DNA from: Asterella californica
Taxonomy: Eukaryota > Streptophyta > Marchantiopsida > Marchantiales > Aytoniaceae
Direction of reading: 5' to 3'
Assembly: GCA_036924285.1 (NCBI GenBank)
Contig: JAYKYS010000009.1
Coordinates: 20,378,001-20,442,000, forward strand
DNA: 64,000 nucleotides
Below are positions 20,300 through 32,633 of the stretch, one piece after another. A program made the position numbers and the translations under genes. Under the pieces are notes generated by a model. That model did no database searches and was not told the DNA's origin. It worked only from the letters and a program-made list of their open reading frames with translations. Each line of letters opens with the position of its first letter. The stretch's first letter is position 1.

Positions 20300-21036
20300 A
20301 CAAGAGTCGAACCACAACACGACACCGCTTCCTCATCTTTCTTCCAACTACTGGTCAATTCATCATCTTCCTGCCGATCCTCCAAAAGCACCTCCAACTT
20401 CTCTTGCAGTTTCTCATCTGCAGCTCGAAGAAATAACCCTGTCTTGTTGGACTACAGCGTCAACTTCTTCATCCTAGTCAACCTAGAAAACTGTTTCTTA
20501 AACTCCTTGAGTAACTCGGTAGCTTGTAAACCATTCTTCGATTGCTCAACCCACTCCAAGAATGACTTCTTGGTGACTCGATAAGAGTTCTCCAAGAAAT
20601 ACTCGTCCATCAATGCACGAGCAAACATCTCTCAATCCTTGCCGAAATGCTTCGTTAGTATTTTAACATGATCTCTAATCTTTGAAGCTGCTGCCAACTC
20701 AAATGTCTCAATCATCTCACCTTCTGATACTCGGTTCAGCTCCATCTCCTTCACATAATGCCTCTGATACCTTGAGACATCCCTCGCATCAAATTGGTCA
20801 ATCTTGCTGACCATTGCTTAAAACAACTTTGTTGCTAAAGCTTCTTTCCGCTCATTAAAATATTGTTGTCGTAAAAACAATGTGAATGCTTGAAACATCG
20901 ATGCAATCGCCAGATCCAACTGCACCTTTGACAATCCACCCGAACTACAAGCTCCATTTTCATCACCGTTCTCCTCCCCACTCATGACTATCAATCTCCT
21001 CTTCAAGTTCAAACACAAAAGAAATCTCCACCTCAA
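20300..21036 (-). pseudogene. gag: Element A gag
   Basis: Minus-strand frames from 21036 (MRWRFLLCL; a better start may be the MSGEENGDENG Met) through 20814-20632 and beyond encode a gag of the same family as that at 4801-6029. Both have RFDARDVSRYQRHYVKEMEL-like and LDEYFLENSYRVTKKSFLE-like blocks, and a W..DEEAVS motif. No zinc knuckle is found before the inversion edge at 20290, so it may have been lost there. Several stops are present. Confidence 0.75.
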
Positions 21037-21039
21037 ACT

Positions 21040-21063
21040 TTCACGTCGAGTTCACCACCTTTC
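21040..21063 (-). promoter_or_regulatory. Candidate primer-binding site of element A
   Basis: Immediately inside the 5' LTR end the minus strand reads GAAAGGTGGTGAACTCGACG. It contains TGGTGAAC starting about 6 bases in; the matching tRNA was not determined. Confidence 0.4.
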
Positions 21064-22896
21064 TGTTGTATCAGATTTTACGTGAAGGTTGTCTAGGAAA
21101 ACTCGAGGTTCCTGACTGTGGAGATATCGTGTGCTGAACAGAGGCAAGAAAGAGAGAGACAAGCACGAGAACGAGCGTCACAATATATATCAACTCTCAA
21201 TTTATATACACTTTTGGTTCTTTCTTCTTAAGCACACAAAATTGAAAAACAGACCGGAGTGATCTGTAATCTGCATCAAACTCCCTAAAACGAGTCTTTG
21301 AATCTCAACCCAGACCCAAAAATATCGAAGCGTAGCTCAAAGTAAGAAAAACATCTCTTTGCTAACAAAAAGAGTTGCACCAACATCACATGATTCAAAT
21401 CCAAGTCCAAACAACGTTCATGTACAAGCCCTTAGCTAAAGCTAGCTACAACAAGTTACACATAACCAACTAGAACTCTAACGAACTCAAAAAGATGAAA
21501 ACCGTAGCGAAGGAACCGAAAAAGTCTATCTGAAAACTTTCTTCTTTCGTCAAACTGTCTTCAAATGTCAATAATCCCTTCCTTCTTGACTTCCTGGCCC
21601 AGGAACTTCCAAATCTGATTCCTGACAACCGAGACATCGTCAATTTTAAGCCATAGGTGACATAACCTCCAAAAACTCCTTCTTGCGATTTAGAACCACG
21701 CAAATCGTCCAAACGAATCATCTGATCTGAGATCCGTCTTCTCTGGTAGGTAGATCTAGCTACCTTAAACCCAACAAGACTCCAAACAAGTTGTTTGGAA
21801 TTCTCCTCATGAAACATCGCAAGAATTTTAGTCACAGGAAGCAAAAAACTGATGTAAATCGACTCCTTGTGACTCAAACTCGCTCACCACATCCAAACCA
21901 ACAATCCAATCCACATACGGTCTTCTCTTATGCGTAGGTGAAGACTCCATGATCGTGTAGGCACCAAGAATGAAGAGCTTGGCTCATTGATCGTGAAGAA
22001 CAATCCAACCTCATGTCTCAAGCGATGAAAAACTGACGTGAGCGTTTCTCTACGAGTCAATTTCACCCAGAACTCCCAAATCATCTAATGAAACTTCGTA
22101 TCGTCTTCAATTTCTTGAAGAACTCGACGTTCTGATCCAATGACATCAAGTTTGGACTCCAGAACTTTCTGAACGGTCCAACTTTTCTTCGCAGGTCACT
22201 GAAGCACTCCAAATCTCTTTCCTTGCGTCTCAATTTCTCCCAGAACACACTCCCTGATCCGCCTCTTCACGAACTGTCTTAACCAACGCGTAGCTTGCAC
22301 AGATCTGAACCCATCTTGCATGCATGCATTGGACCTCTCAATTCCTCAAACTGTCCACCGACAAGTCGTAGAAATAAGCTAACCCTTTAAGCTGCCTCCT
22401 TACGTCAATCGCGTGAAGTTTTTCACATATAATGAACAACATGCCTCTTGCATCTTTAGTATAGCGCCAAGAACCACAAATACCCAGTCAGCAATAATAA
22501 GCTAAAGCCCAGCTTGATTTTCTCATTTTCCAAACCTCGTAACTTCACCACTAGGCGTCCAAATGAAATAGATGAAGTGCCCAAGGAAAGCTGACAATGA
22601 GCTCTACCAGTTCATGTAATGGAAGTGAAGATCCGAAGTTGTGCAAAAAGTCTATAAGCTAAGACCTAGCTTGATTTTCTCACCTTTCGAGTCTCGTAAC
22701 TTTAGCATTTGACGTCCAAATGAAGTAGATGAAGTGTCCATAGAAAGCTGACAACGAGCTCTACCAGTCGATGTAATGAAAGTGAAGATCCAAACTTGTG
22801 TAAAAAAACTCATTTTTAGTCTTATGAGCATCTTTGGAGCGATAATGATAAGTCTCAAAATAGATTTTCAGGTAGGAACCGATCCACAATACGACA
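21064..22896 (-). repeat. LTR-A, right copy (5' LTR of element A), 1,833 bp
   Basis: Termini are TGTTGTATC (21064) and AATACGACA (22896), inverted copies of each other. On the minus strand a TATATAA box lies near 21200, leaving about 1.7 kb of U3 and a short R-U5. The 157-bp internal tandem unit is present twice near the right end. The outer flank GCGGGTGAGC has no counterpart on the truncated left LTR, so no target-site duplication can be shown. Confidence 0.87.
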
Positions 22897-24115
22897 GCGG
22901 GTGAGCATTGACCTTGGTATGAGACAAGAGAAGACAGTTCTCTTGTTGCTGGGAAGAGAAAGGTTGACGTCGGACATTCAGTTCAATGGAGGATTACTGC
23001 CTTGGAGATAAATCTAGAGACTCAACGCATGCGTACCAAAGACTTGGAGCGGTTGATCCTTCTAGGACAAAAACGACATCAGCATCATAGCATAGCAGGA
23101 TCACAATTGTTCAATAGAAGGAGACAACCGAGAGAACTAAGGCCGAGACTGTACTTGACATGAGAACGCATATAGGGTTGATTGTGTCACCAAAGATAAT
23201 GTTGGCGCATCAGATAGAGGAGCATGTCCAGCTCAAGCGAGACAGAGATCTAGAGAATTTGATGTAGTCTTCTTCTGAACCCACACATAAGAAGATCAGA
23301 GAGATCATCAGCATGTCAGAAGACTCAAGTCTTATGTTGAGAGAATCTCTTATCTGCACTTTGAAGCTTCACGAGAACATCAATGACATGATCAAGACAG
23401 AGAAGAGAGACCCTGCTCTCTTTGATTTCCTTGAGGAGGAGGATCATCAGCTGATGACCAAGAGGATGTACTTATCTCCAGACCATCTGTTGTGAGTCAA
23501 AGCTAACCCTTTGAGATAAGAGACAAGGCGATAGCTGAGACAATAGATCAAGAGGTGGATACAATTTAGAGGTCAACCTCTCGAATCAGAGATCAGATTC
23601 CAATCGTAAGTTACATATATTAGTTCTCTTGGATTAACTCACACTTGTTATTTTTAGTGATTATTATTTTGAAGCACCACATGACATGTCAAGAAGTGAA
23701 ACTCAGATTACATTTCTGTTTTTAGTTAAGTTTTTGCACCTTGTGGTGTCTTCTCTTGGTCTTTGGTGACTAGAGGTGGTGTCCTTGACGTGTGTGGGTG
23801 TTGTGTTGAGAGTTATAAGAACATTGTCTACCATGTATCTCTTTTGTGATATGTTAGGTACTACAACTGCTTGTTAGGAGTCTTGCTACAACGTAGCTAA
23901 GCTCTAGAAGAGAATTTGAGGATCTAGAAGGTGTCAGACCTGGATTACAGTTCGTCTATGTAGTCATGCGTCTTTCTTCTTTAGTAGTGGATTTTTCTAC
24001 TTGTAAGTCTTCTGTGGGTCTTTCATGCACATCTCTGAGTAATTGGTATGTTTTCTTGGAGGTTAAGTTGTGTGTGCAGAGGGTTGGAGGTGTACTAACC
24101 ATGCAAACTTGGCCT
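22897..24115 (+). other. Unassigned repeat-like sequence with a short helical ORF
   Basis: This stretch is moderately GC-rich and unlike the AT-rich DNA that follows. Fragmentary plus-strand frames with charged helical sequence (KDLERLILLGQKRHQHH near 23040) lead to an open frame at 23313-23495 (MSEDSSLMLRESLICTLKLH, then DPALFDFLEEEDHQLMTKR). No known domain is visible. The layout (helical ORF then a T/G-rich tail ending near 24115) is loosely like the insert at 13802-16979, but I see no sequence identity. Confidence 0.3.
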
Positions 24116-24540
24116 AGACTCTTCATATTTTAAAATTCTTATATGCAAATATACATCAAATTTTAGATTTTTATAATCATTTTCTGAAATTTTTCAACTT
24201 AAAAATTTTTAGTTATTATTTTTAAAACACCCCTTTTTCTAATTAAAATCACAAGATATTTTGAAGTTATATGTGCCTTCATATATTATAAAGTGTTTAA
24301 CCTTTTGTTTTCAAGACTTTATTTGTAGTATTTATCAAAGATTGATAACATCTACCCAAAATATGTGATTTATTATGATTATTTGGATACTGATGCAAAG
24401 ATTTGTGCTTTTGAAATAAAATAATTTATCACATTAATATATTAAAATAATATAATTTTTTATATTATTAAATTTAAACCTATAAAAAATACCCTTCAGA
24501 TGTTCTCACTTAGTTCATAGATTATATACACTCGTGACCC
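24116..24540. other. AT-rich non-coding stretch
   Basis: Very AT-rich with A and T runs. No gene, RNA or terminal-repeat structure is recognised. Confidence 0.5.
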
Positions 24541-24544
24541 AAGG

Positions 24545-24810
24545 CTAAAAGAAGACTTTAGAAGAACATAGAAAATATCTCCGTGAGATCTTAGGAGAGC
24601 ATCAACTATATGCAACAGCTTCCAAATGTGATTTGGTAGAAGTGAGATAGACTATTTGGACCATCGAGTGAGTGAAAAAGAAATTCAAGTAATGAGTGAT
24701 CTAATCATGAGTTAATCAAGATTAGCTCAAATGTTTCTTAGGACTCATTGGGTTTTACCGTAAGTTTGTAAAAACATTTGTTCGTATTGCTCAAGGTATT
24801 CTCTTACATT
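24545..24810 (+). pseudogene. Gypsy RT thumb relic
   Basis: A broken plus-strand frame retains fragments equivalent to the RT palm-thumb: a 'LRRT..KISP' / 'GEHQLYATASKCD' block, IDYLDHRVSEKEIQVMSD (the conserved 'YLGH.ISE.GI..D' region) and a FLRTHWVLP-like remnant of the 'FLGLTGFYR' block. Many stops are present. It is not clearly any of the other gypsy families here. Confidence 0.6.
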
Positions 24811-26706
24811 ACGTTAGCATAAAAAATATCATTCTTCAGAGGATTGGGATTTACTTGATTATATCTATATCTTAACTAAGAAATTATCCCGACAAGCAAC
24901 CAGTTCACTCACTATGTGACTATTTTCTCTTCACTTAATACCTATCTGTCTCGGACTTATGATCTACCCGCTGTCACAAAGTCCTATGGTCCTAAATTCT
25001 TCCTTTATAGTCTTGCATACTTGTATTCTTGTCTACAAAACCTTCTCGACTTTTATTTAAATCCAAATAACACCTCTAACAACACTCCGTCTCATACAGA
25101 CGACGAGTCAGATGAAGACACAATGATTTTCTAAACTAAGAATTAATCATTCAGAACCTTCTTCAAGTCTATGGGAGAATATTTGACGTCAATGGACATT
25201 ATTTGTTCATAATGCTTTCCAGTTTCAGGTTCAGTTAGGTTGTGAGTTAAAGAATTCATATTACACAATCACCTTAATCTATTTTTTACAAAAGGAGCAA
25301 TCATTTCTACAAGTGGAGGAAAAAGGTCACAAGATTGTCAACTTTCATTACTTCTAGCTCAAGTATGAACAAAGATTTGTTTAGGTTAGCCTTCCTAATT
25401 TTCATCAGTTTAACTTTAGTATAAAATTATCGTACAGGCGGTAGAAGAACCATTGCAACGGAAGTTACTCCATACTCTTGTCAAAATAACTCTTCAGTTT
25501 GGTTTCTTTTTACGAAACTATGCTGAAAATACATAACTCACTGTTTAGAGGAGTAAAAGGACAAACAGAGCATGTTGAATAGACTCAGTAGAGATCTCAT
25601 GAATAAAGGAGACAAGTATTTTACGATATGAACAAAAAAATTAAAAAATCTCAATGAGAGAATATTTTATCCAAATGCGCCGAAGCATCAAAGCAGAGGA
25701 AGAAAGACTTTTGATTGAAAAAAATGTTCTCTAAAATTTTTCAATGTATAGAAAGGAGGACTAAATTCCGAATAATCCCAAATCAAAGAAGACATCTAAG
25801 AGCTCTTGGGATTATGATGGTCGTTACAGACACTGTTGGTTCAAAACCACTGTAAAGTAAAAGATTCTGAATTTGTTGTCTAAATGTTTAATACAAAAAC
25901 TGATCCATGTGACTACTGGTTCTGAAGTAAGATTCTTTAGTAAAAGATTAAGGTTGACCGTCAAACGCTTATGATAGAAACTTCTGTGTCCGGATTGAGA
26001 TGATAAGAGGACACTCTCAGTAACAATTAAAAAATCTGAAACAAATCCAAATTCCAAATCCAAAGCGAAAGTCCAAATTATTTCAAATTTCTTTGGATTG
26101 ACAGTATAGTATGTTAATTCGTGATCAAACACAAGTTCAAACACTTCCAGTAAAATGTCAGCTGATAGCCTAACACTTCACGAACTACACTTGAAACGAC
26201 CGAATTAGGAAAATTGTGGAACGATGCTTATTTTGATCACACCTCCATTCACTGCTTTTAAGTTTCACGAATTAAACAAGAAGCCAAGCTTGCAGTGGAA
26301 TCGCGAGCCAATGCGATAAAGATTTATCCAGATCTAAATTTTTTCCTCCCTCCGTTTTGGATTTCACAACGACTCTCTCCATCCTTCTCTCTTCTTAACG
26401 TTATGTTAATACGAGAAATACATTACTCGACAAAAGATCACTATCGTATGACCATTCATTATCGTACAAGCGTCTCGCATTCAATCAAATCAATCAATCT
26501 CTGGTGCGCAGAGTACCAGAGAAAATTGAAGTATTTCCTGCAGTTTAAAGAATAATATAGCTAGGATTCATGTTTTCTAGATCAATTAGTTACGCATGAT
26601 AATACATGCAACTACGAGATGCTAACGAATAGCAAAAGCTGACATAACATGCAGCTGAAGCAGATGTGGATTTGATGTAAAGTATATAGAAGTGTGAGGG
26701 CGTGTA
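24811..26706. other. No recognisable gene
   Basis: AT-rich. It holds a 72-codon frame at 24916-25134 with a Ser/Asp/Glu tail and a 106-codon minus frame at 25824-26144. Neither has a recognisable motif, and both are within what chance allows at this composition. Confidence 0.4.
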
Positions 26707-26964
26707 TGTTAAAGACTGTGCAAGCTAACTATGCACTGTAGTCGTAGTTTGCTCTAATTCCTAACCTAGTTAGTTTAGGGTTTGGGGATCCAACCCCAGT
26801 TTACCCCTTCCTTGTGCCTTTCTCTTGGACATTAGTAAAGAGGGACTGATGACCCTCGCAGCATTCTCATGTGTGATTTTCAGACTCTCTCCACCTCTCT
26901 TCAGTTCAAGCTTAGGCTATGACTGCCTTGTCTCAAGAGTGATTACAGTTCCCTGATCTCAACA
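26707..26964 (+). repeat. Copia 5' LTR (258 bp)
   Basis: It begins TGTTAAAGACTGTGCAAGC and ends ...CTCAACA, immediately before the primer site. Its first 76 bp match the truncated copy at 31737-31812 with about six differences. Confidence 0.9.
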
Positions 26965-26978
26965 TGGTATCAGAGCAG
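26965..26978 (+). promoter_or_regulatory. Primer-binding site, initiator Met tRNA type
   Basis: TGGTATCAGAGCAG directly follows the 5' LTR. This is the standard plant retroelement complement to the 3' end of initiator methionine tRNA. Confidence 0.93.
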
Positions 26979-27483
26979 GAGAGGAAAGATGAGAGTGTTT
27001 GAGGTCGAGAATGTGAAGACGAGGTGATAGGTTTTTCTGGCATCTTCAATTTTCAGCAAGGTCGAACTTACCAAAGTGGAGTGAAATCTTAAACACAGAA
27101 AGGTGATTTTGGAGGTCTTCCACTCTGTTTTAGCATCTGAAAACAGGTGGAAAGTGATAGAAATTGGAAAGTGGTAGGGATTGGAAATTAGAAATTGGAA
27201 AGTGGTAGGGATTCACCGTCAGCTATCGAGAGAAATTTTTTCTCTCAATCGGAGATCGTATGCAGAAGTTGCTGTTTTCGCCGTTTAGGCCAACACGACT
27301 TTGACCGCTGTTTTGAAGATCTTAACGATCAATTTTGGCCACTCTGACGATCACGGATCGACAAACTTAGCAGCTGGAATTATATTTCATTTGCGGATTC
27401 TTTCTTCGATATCTTTCCATTGCCACTTTTCTTGATTCATTCTGAGTTGGTTCGCGAATTCGACGTCTGTCGTATATAGCGTC

Positions 27484-30400
27484 ATGAGTGGCAGGATAGA
27501 CACATTCTCAGGCATCACAAGTAAACCTCTTGGTAAGAACAACTACTCGATATGAAAGTATCGAATTACTGCTTTTCTCAAGGGGCAGGGACTCCATGGT
27601 CTTGTCACAGGCACTGACAGCAAACCACATGAGGATGCTGGAGATCCGATTGTTGCAGAATGGAACAGACGTGCTCAACAAGCTGTGCACTACATGTCGT
27701 TGTGTGTTCCGCCTCAGATGTTTGGTTACATACAGACAGTTGACACTCCGAAGGAAGTTTGGGATGCCTTGACGAATGTGTTCCAGACATCAACCAAAGC
27801 ACATAAGTTGCAACTGAAGCAGCAGCTTCTGGAGGTCAAGAAAGGTACTTCGACAATTACAGATTATGTCTACTTGATCAGAGGTCTAGTCGAACAACTG
27901 AGCAGCATTGGTGTGAAAGTCGAAGATGATGATCTCATTCTCCATACCCATTCAAGGACTTGGTAAGGAATACAAGGCCTTCAAAACTTCTATTGCTGTC
28001 AGGGATACTTATCTCACATTTGAAGAACTAGTGCCTATGCTAGTATCAGAAGAAATGAGGCTATTGAGTGCAGCTGGTCAAAATTCGACTCCAGAGCAAG
28101 CCCTGTTCACTGGTAGGGACAGAGGCAAGGGTCGAGGCAGAGGCAGAGGAAGAAGCAACTCCTTTGGACGAGGTCAACAACAAAGGTTTTGCATATACTC
28201 ATTCTTGCAATACTGCAACAAGGCGGGTCACCTTGAGAAGAACTGCTTCAAGAAGCAGAATGACATCAAGGCTGGTAAGCAACCCCAAAATTTGAACTTT
28301 GCTTCCATGGAGGACTCTCATTCAGATGGTAGTATGTTAACCATGCAGCATGTCATGGGTGTTATGACCAAATCTGCTGAAAACTGGTACATAGACTCCG
28401 GTTGCTCAAATCACATGACTGCACAAGGAGAGTGGTTCAGTAGCAAAGATCCTGTGAAGACTCCAGCAAATGTCTACACTGGTGATGGTACTCAACATCC
28501 GATTACTCATCTCGGTACTGTACCTATCTCTGTTTCATCCTCGAAAATCTCAGCTTTAGGGGATGTTCTGTATGTTCCTATCATAACCAAGAATTTGGTC
28601 TCAGTAGGTCAGATTGTTGAACAAGGTTATGAGGTTAGATTCAACAAGCATGGTTGTTTTGTTCAAACTGAAGACCACATTGTAGTGGTCAAAGGAACTA
28701 AGGTTGGTAGGTTCTTCAAGTTAGATGCAACTATATCAGCAACTGAGACTGTCCTGTTGATAGACGGTTCTCAGATTTTGACTTTACAGTTGTGGCATAA
28801 GAGGTTCAGACATATGAACTTCCCACCCCCTAAGGCTTTGCCTACTTCTAATCTAGTTGTAGGTATTCCGAAATTCACAGATGCTATTCCTGTAGAGGTC
28901 TGTGAAGCTTGTCAGTTTGGTAAACAGGCTAGGCAACCCTTCTCTCATAAGGGCACTAGAGCTTCTACTGTGTTAGAGCTTATTCACACAGATGTTTGGA
29001 CAGCTTCTCAAGCGAGTATGCAAGGTTCTCAGTACTTCGTCTCATTCATTGACGATTGTTCGAGATTCACTTGGGTCTACTTCTTTAAGGTCAAGTCAGA
29101 TGTCTTTGCAGTGTTTCAGTCGTTTAAGAGCCTAGTAGAGAAGCGGACAGCTTCTCAAGCGAGTATGCAAGGTTCTCAGTACTTCGTCTCTTTCATTGAC
29201 GATTATTAGAGATCCACTTGGGTTTACTTCTTTAAGGTCAAGTCAGATGTCTTTGCTGTGTTTCAGTCGTTTAAGAGCCTAGTAGAGAAGCAGTTCAAGC
29301 ATAGTATCATTCGTCTACGTTCTGATGGAGGAGGCGAGTTCATTTCCGACCAGTTTGATACCTTTTTGCAACAACATGGCATAAAGAGAGAAGTCACATG
29401 CAGCTACAGCCCTCAGCAAAATAGAGTTGCAGAGCGCAAGAACAGACATATTGCTGAATGCGCTAGAGCTTTGCTCAATGAGAAAGCTATGCCTAAGTAT
29501 TACTGGGCAGAAGCTGTATCCACTGCTGTTTATCTTATGAACAGGTCTCCAACTGCAGCAGTTCATAAGAAGGCACCATTTGAGATACTGTACAATCAAC
29601 AGCCGGATATAGCTTCCCTAAGGGTATTTGGGAGTGTCTACTTTGTTCATATACCAGGTGAAAGACGTAGTAAGTTGGATCCGAAAGCTTAGAAGTGTGT
29701 GTTTTTAGGTTATGCTTCAGACCGAAAGGGCTATAGATGTTATGATCCCATTTCGAATACCTTGCATGTAAGCAGAGATGTTGTCTTTGATGAAACCAAG
29801 TCCTGGTTCAAGTCTACATCCACCGATGTAGAACCTGTTGTGTATGTTATACAACCAATAGCACCTACTTCACAATCTACTAGCTCTACTGCTTCACATC
29901 CTGTGAGAACTCCTTGGTCTAGACAGGTTATTGCACCACCTACTCAATTCACTAGCTCTCATCTTGTATTACAACAGATGGCAGATCAACAACGTCCTGC
30001 ACAATCTTTGTCTTCAATAGATGATCACGTTATCACTTCATCTCAACCTTTTAGAGTTGAGAGTACTCCTTCAGCTCAGATGACTGATCTGCGTAGGTCC
30101 AGTAGGGTCAAGTACCATGTACAACGTTTTCCGTGTGAAGGAATTTTTGCAGAACACCATGCATACATGGTGAATGTCGTACAAGATGTACAAGAACCGA
30201 ATTCTCTTGAGGAGGCGATGCATCAAGCTGAATGGGTGCAGGCTATGGAGGCTGAACTTGCAGCATTACAACATCAACAAACATGGGACCTTGTTGACTT
30301 ACCTCCTAGTAAGAAAGCCATTTGCTCCATGTGGGTTTACAAGGTCAAGAGGAATTCTGATGATTCTATGTGTAAGTGCAAGGTCAGACTTGTGGCCAAG

Positions 30401-31758
30401 GGTTGTGCACAACAATATGGAATTGATTTCGATGAGACATTCAGTCCAGTAGCCAAGATGGCTTCTATTCGTACACTTGTGACATTGGCTACAAATAGAG
30501 GGTGGCATCTTCATCAGATGAACTTCAACAACACCTTTCTTAATGGGGATTTGGAAGAAGAGGTCTACATGGTGCAACCCCTTGGATATGAGGATTCCAA
30601 GTATCTTGAGAGAGTCTGTAGACTCAAGAAGTCCTTATATGGACTTAAGCAAGCTCCTAGAGCTTGGAATGCCAAGATCAATTCATTCTTGTTATCTCTT
30701 GGCTTTACTGTGTGCAGTTCGGACTCTTCGCTGTATTCTTTGCATTCAAGCCAAGAATTTGTACTACTGATAATCTATGTTGATGACTTGATCCTCACTG
30801 GGAGTTGTGAGCATCTCATCCAACGGGTGAAAGATCAGCTGAAGGGAGAATTTGACATGAAGGATCTCCAACAACTCAAGTACTTCTTGGGCATTGAGTT
30901 TGTCAAGAATGGTGTTGCGTTATGGCTGTTGCAGAGACAATATTGTCTAAACATGTTGGAGAAGTTCGGGATGACTGCCTCTAAACCAATCTCTATCCGT
31001 CTTGCTGCTAGTGTTAAGCTAAATGCAGAAGATGGCGAGTTGCTAGTAGATCCCTTCATGTATCGACAGATCGTAGGTAGCCTGATCTACCTTACTATAA
31101 CTAGGCCAGATTTATCTTATGCTGTTGGCTTAGTCAGCCAGTACGTACAGGCTCCAAGGAAGCCACACCTTGATGCAGTTCGACGGATTCTACGGTATGT
31201 GAAGTTTATACTTCAGTCTGGACTTTACTTTCCTTCTGGTAAGCCTCTTGTGTTACAAGGCTTTACTGATGCAGATTGGGCTGGAAGTACTCATGATAGG
31301 AGATCTACGTCAGGTTTCATTTTCTGCCTTGGAGATTCTGCGATTAGTTGACAATCGAAAAAGCAACAAACAGTTGCTTTGTCTTCTATAAAAGCAGAAT
31401 ACAGAGGTGCCACCAATGCTACATGTGAATCTGTTGACTTCGCACCCTTTTGGATGATATGGGTGTCACATTTTCTGATCCAGTTGTTTTGCACACCGAC
31501 AACATCAGCAACATTAAACTTACTTCTAATCCTATTTTCCATGCTAGGACCAAACATATAGAGGTCCATTATCACTTCATCAGGGAGAAAGTGTTGGCTG
31601 GAGAGATTGATCTTAGGTATCTTTCTACTGATGAGCAAGTTGCTGATATTTTCACCAAGGTCTTACCTAGAGACAAATTTGAGTATTTCAGGTTGTGTCT
31701 AGGTGTTAAGGACATAGATTCTAGCTTGAGGGAGAGTGTTAAATACTGTGTAAGCTAA
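27484..31758 (+). pseudogene. gag-pol: Copia gag-pol polyprotein
   Basis: The start is taken at ATG 27484 (MSGRIDTFSG). Gag runs to about 28260, with a TGA at 27553-27555 (one step from TGG) and a frameshift near 27950. It ends in a basic RGKGRGRGRGR stretch and a knuckle LQYCNKAGHLEKNC that lacks its first Cys. Protease has WYIDSGCSNHM near 28387. The pre-integrase zinc region has LWHKRFRHMN and CEACQFGKQ. The integrase has HTDVW, RSDGGGEF and QNRVAERKNR, with a 147-bp duplication (29000-29293) and a TAG at 29207. A TAG at 29690 follows. RT has KVRLVAKGCAQ, QMNFNNTFLNG (Asn at 30521-30523 where Asp is expected) and YVDDL near 30776. RNase H has DADWAGSTHDRRSTSGF, TGA at 31349, a frameshift near 31440, then HTDNISNIKL to VADIFTK. 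Confidence 0.93.
29000..29293 (+). repeat. 147-bp in-frame tandem duplication in copia integrase
   Basis: Copies 29000-29146 and 29147-29293 both start ACAGCTTCTCAAGCGAGTATG and differ at a few positions. One difference creates the TAG at 29207-29209 in the second copy. The unit is 49 codons and keeps the frame. Confidence 0.95.
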
Positions 31759-31812
31759 CTATGCACCGTAGTCATAATTTGCTCTAATTCCTAACCTAGT
31801 TAGTTTAGGGTT
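31726..31812 (+). repeat. Copia polypurine tract and truncated 3' LTR
   Basis: TTGAGGGAGAG precedes TGTTAAATACTG at 31737. Identity with the 5' LTR stops at 31812 (...TTTAGGGTT), after which the sequence is unrelated. Confidence 0.9.
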
Positions 31813-31827
31813 CTTCGTCAGCGTCAA

Positions 31828-32633
31828 TCACGACATGTGCTGTGTCCATCCGCATCTTTTATCTACCACTCGGGTGCTCTCGAGATCAAACACTTCCTCG
31901 CACTGAAGCTTAAGATTACACGCTTCTGAATTAAGAACCTTACTACAACCCGCAAGCGAGGATCGGAGAAGGATGCAAGGGACGAAAGGAAGAACTACTC
32001 TAGTAAACACTTTGGCGTGAGAGTTTAGATAGACATACGGGTTGAGCCGAATTGCAGCCACCGCGAGAAGTCCGGAAAGAATCAATCCAGTGCGGAAGAA
32101 CTCAAAATCCAGTGAACACATAAGTGGAACGCTGCAAATGCGAGTGTCAGTACGAAGATGTGTTCTTCTCCATCATCTTCACCGCCGCCACCACCACCGT
32201 CGCCATCATCTGCACCACTCCGACCTCCTGGTGGTGCACCGGTGCTCTCTTTCAATTTGTTTCTTTGTTTCTTTCCAAAGCCGTTCATCGGATGAACAGC
32301 CCAAGGGTTGTATGTGGTTTCTGAATTCGTCCGTATGCTCAGGTCGCTCGCGCTTCTTCCTATTAAATGTTCCGGAAACGGCAGGTCGTCATCCTTAAAA
32401 CAGACAATCGATGGACTACAGGTTGGGGAACACCTATCCGAGCTTACTGCCTCCGTTCCAAACCTTGGCAGCAAAAAATCCTCCAAAACGGACCGAGACG
32501 GGAAAGAAGATATAGAACTGTGGGAGTAGTTTTTCATAGTTGAACGCATCAGAACATGACCCGAAAATCGCTGTTGGAAACTGGTCTGTAAGCTGGCATG
32601 CCACGAGTAGGACGCTGCCATACACTGCGCCAT
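31828..32633 (-). pseudogene. Possible host gene fragment, membrane-protein-like
   Basis: Two overlapping minus-strand frames. The upstream one (32633-32082) starts MAQCMAASYSWHASLQTSF, Ser-rich like an organelle-targeting presequence. It has a Gly/Asp-rich linker (DDGDGGGGGGEDDGEE) and then a hydrophobic helix (FVLTLAFAAFHLCVHWIL). The other (32121-31828) continues with another hydrophobic stretch (TGLILSGLLAVAAIRL) and ends close to the copia break. The two could be one protein with a frameshift or short intron. I do not recognise the family. The abrupt copia end beside it suggests a rearranged locus. An entirely spurious origin is possible. Confidence 0.3.

Larger units (their letters stand above)
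10998..22896 (-). mobile_element. Minus-strand Ty3/gypsy element A with two LTRs, insertion and internal inversion
   Basis: Reading on the minus strand: 5' LTR (22896 to 21064), leader, gag (21036-20300), a segment carrying protease that is inverted (20290-19345), RT (19345-17640), RNase H and integrase (17640-12742, split by an insert at 13802-16979), a short tail with purine-rich end, and 3' LTR (12606 to 10998, lacking about 245 bp at its outer end). LTR polarity is supported by a TATATAA box on the minus strand near 21200, within about 140 bp of the U5 end. Frames contain many stops, so it is an old copy. Confidence 0.87.
26707..31812 (+). mobile_element. Ty1/copia retrotransposon, 3' LTR truncated
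   Basis: The 5' LTR (258 bp), an iMet-type primer site, and gag-protease-integrase-RT-RNase H in the copia order (integrase before RT) are all present. A polypurine tract and the first 76 bp of the 3' LTR follow. Coding sequence is broken by at least four stops and two frameshifts, and the first RT catalytic Asp is changed to Asn. The right side ends abruptly at 31812, inside the LTR, so no target-site duplication can be tested. Confidence 0.93.
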
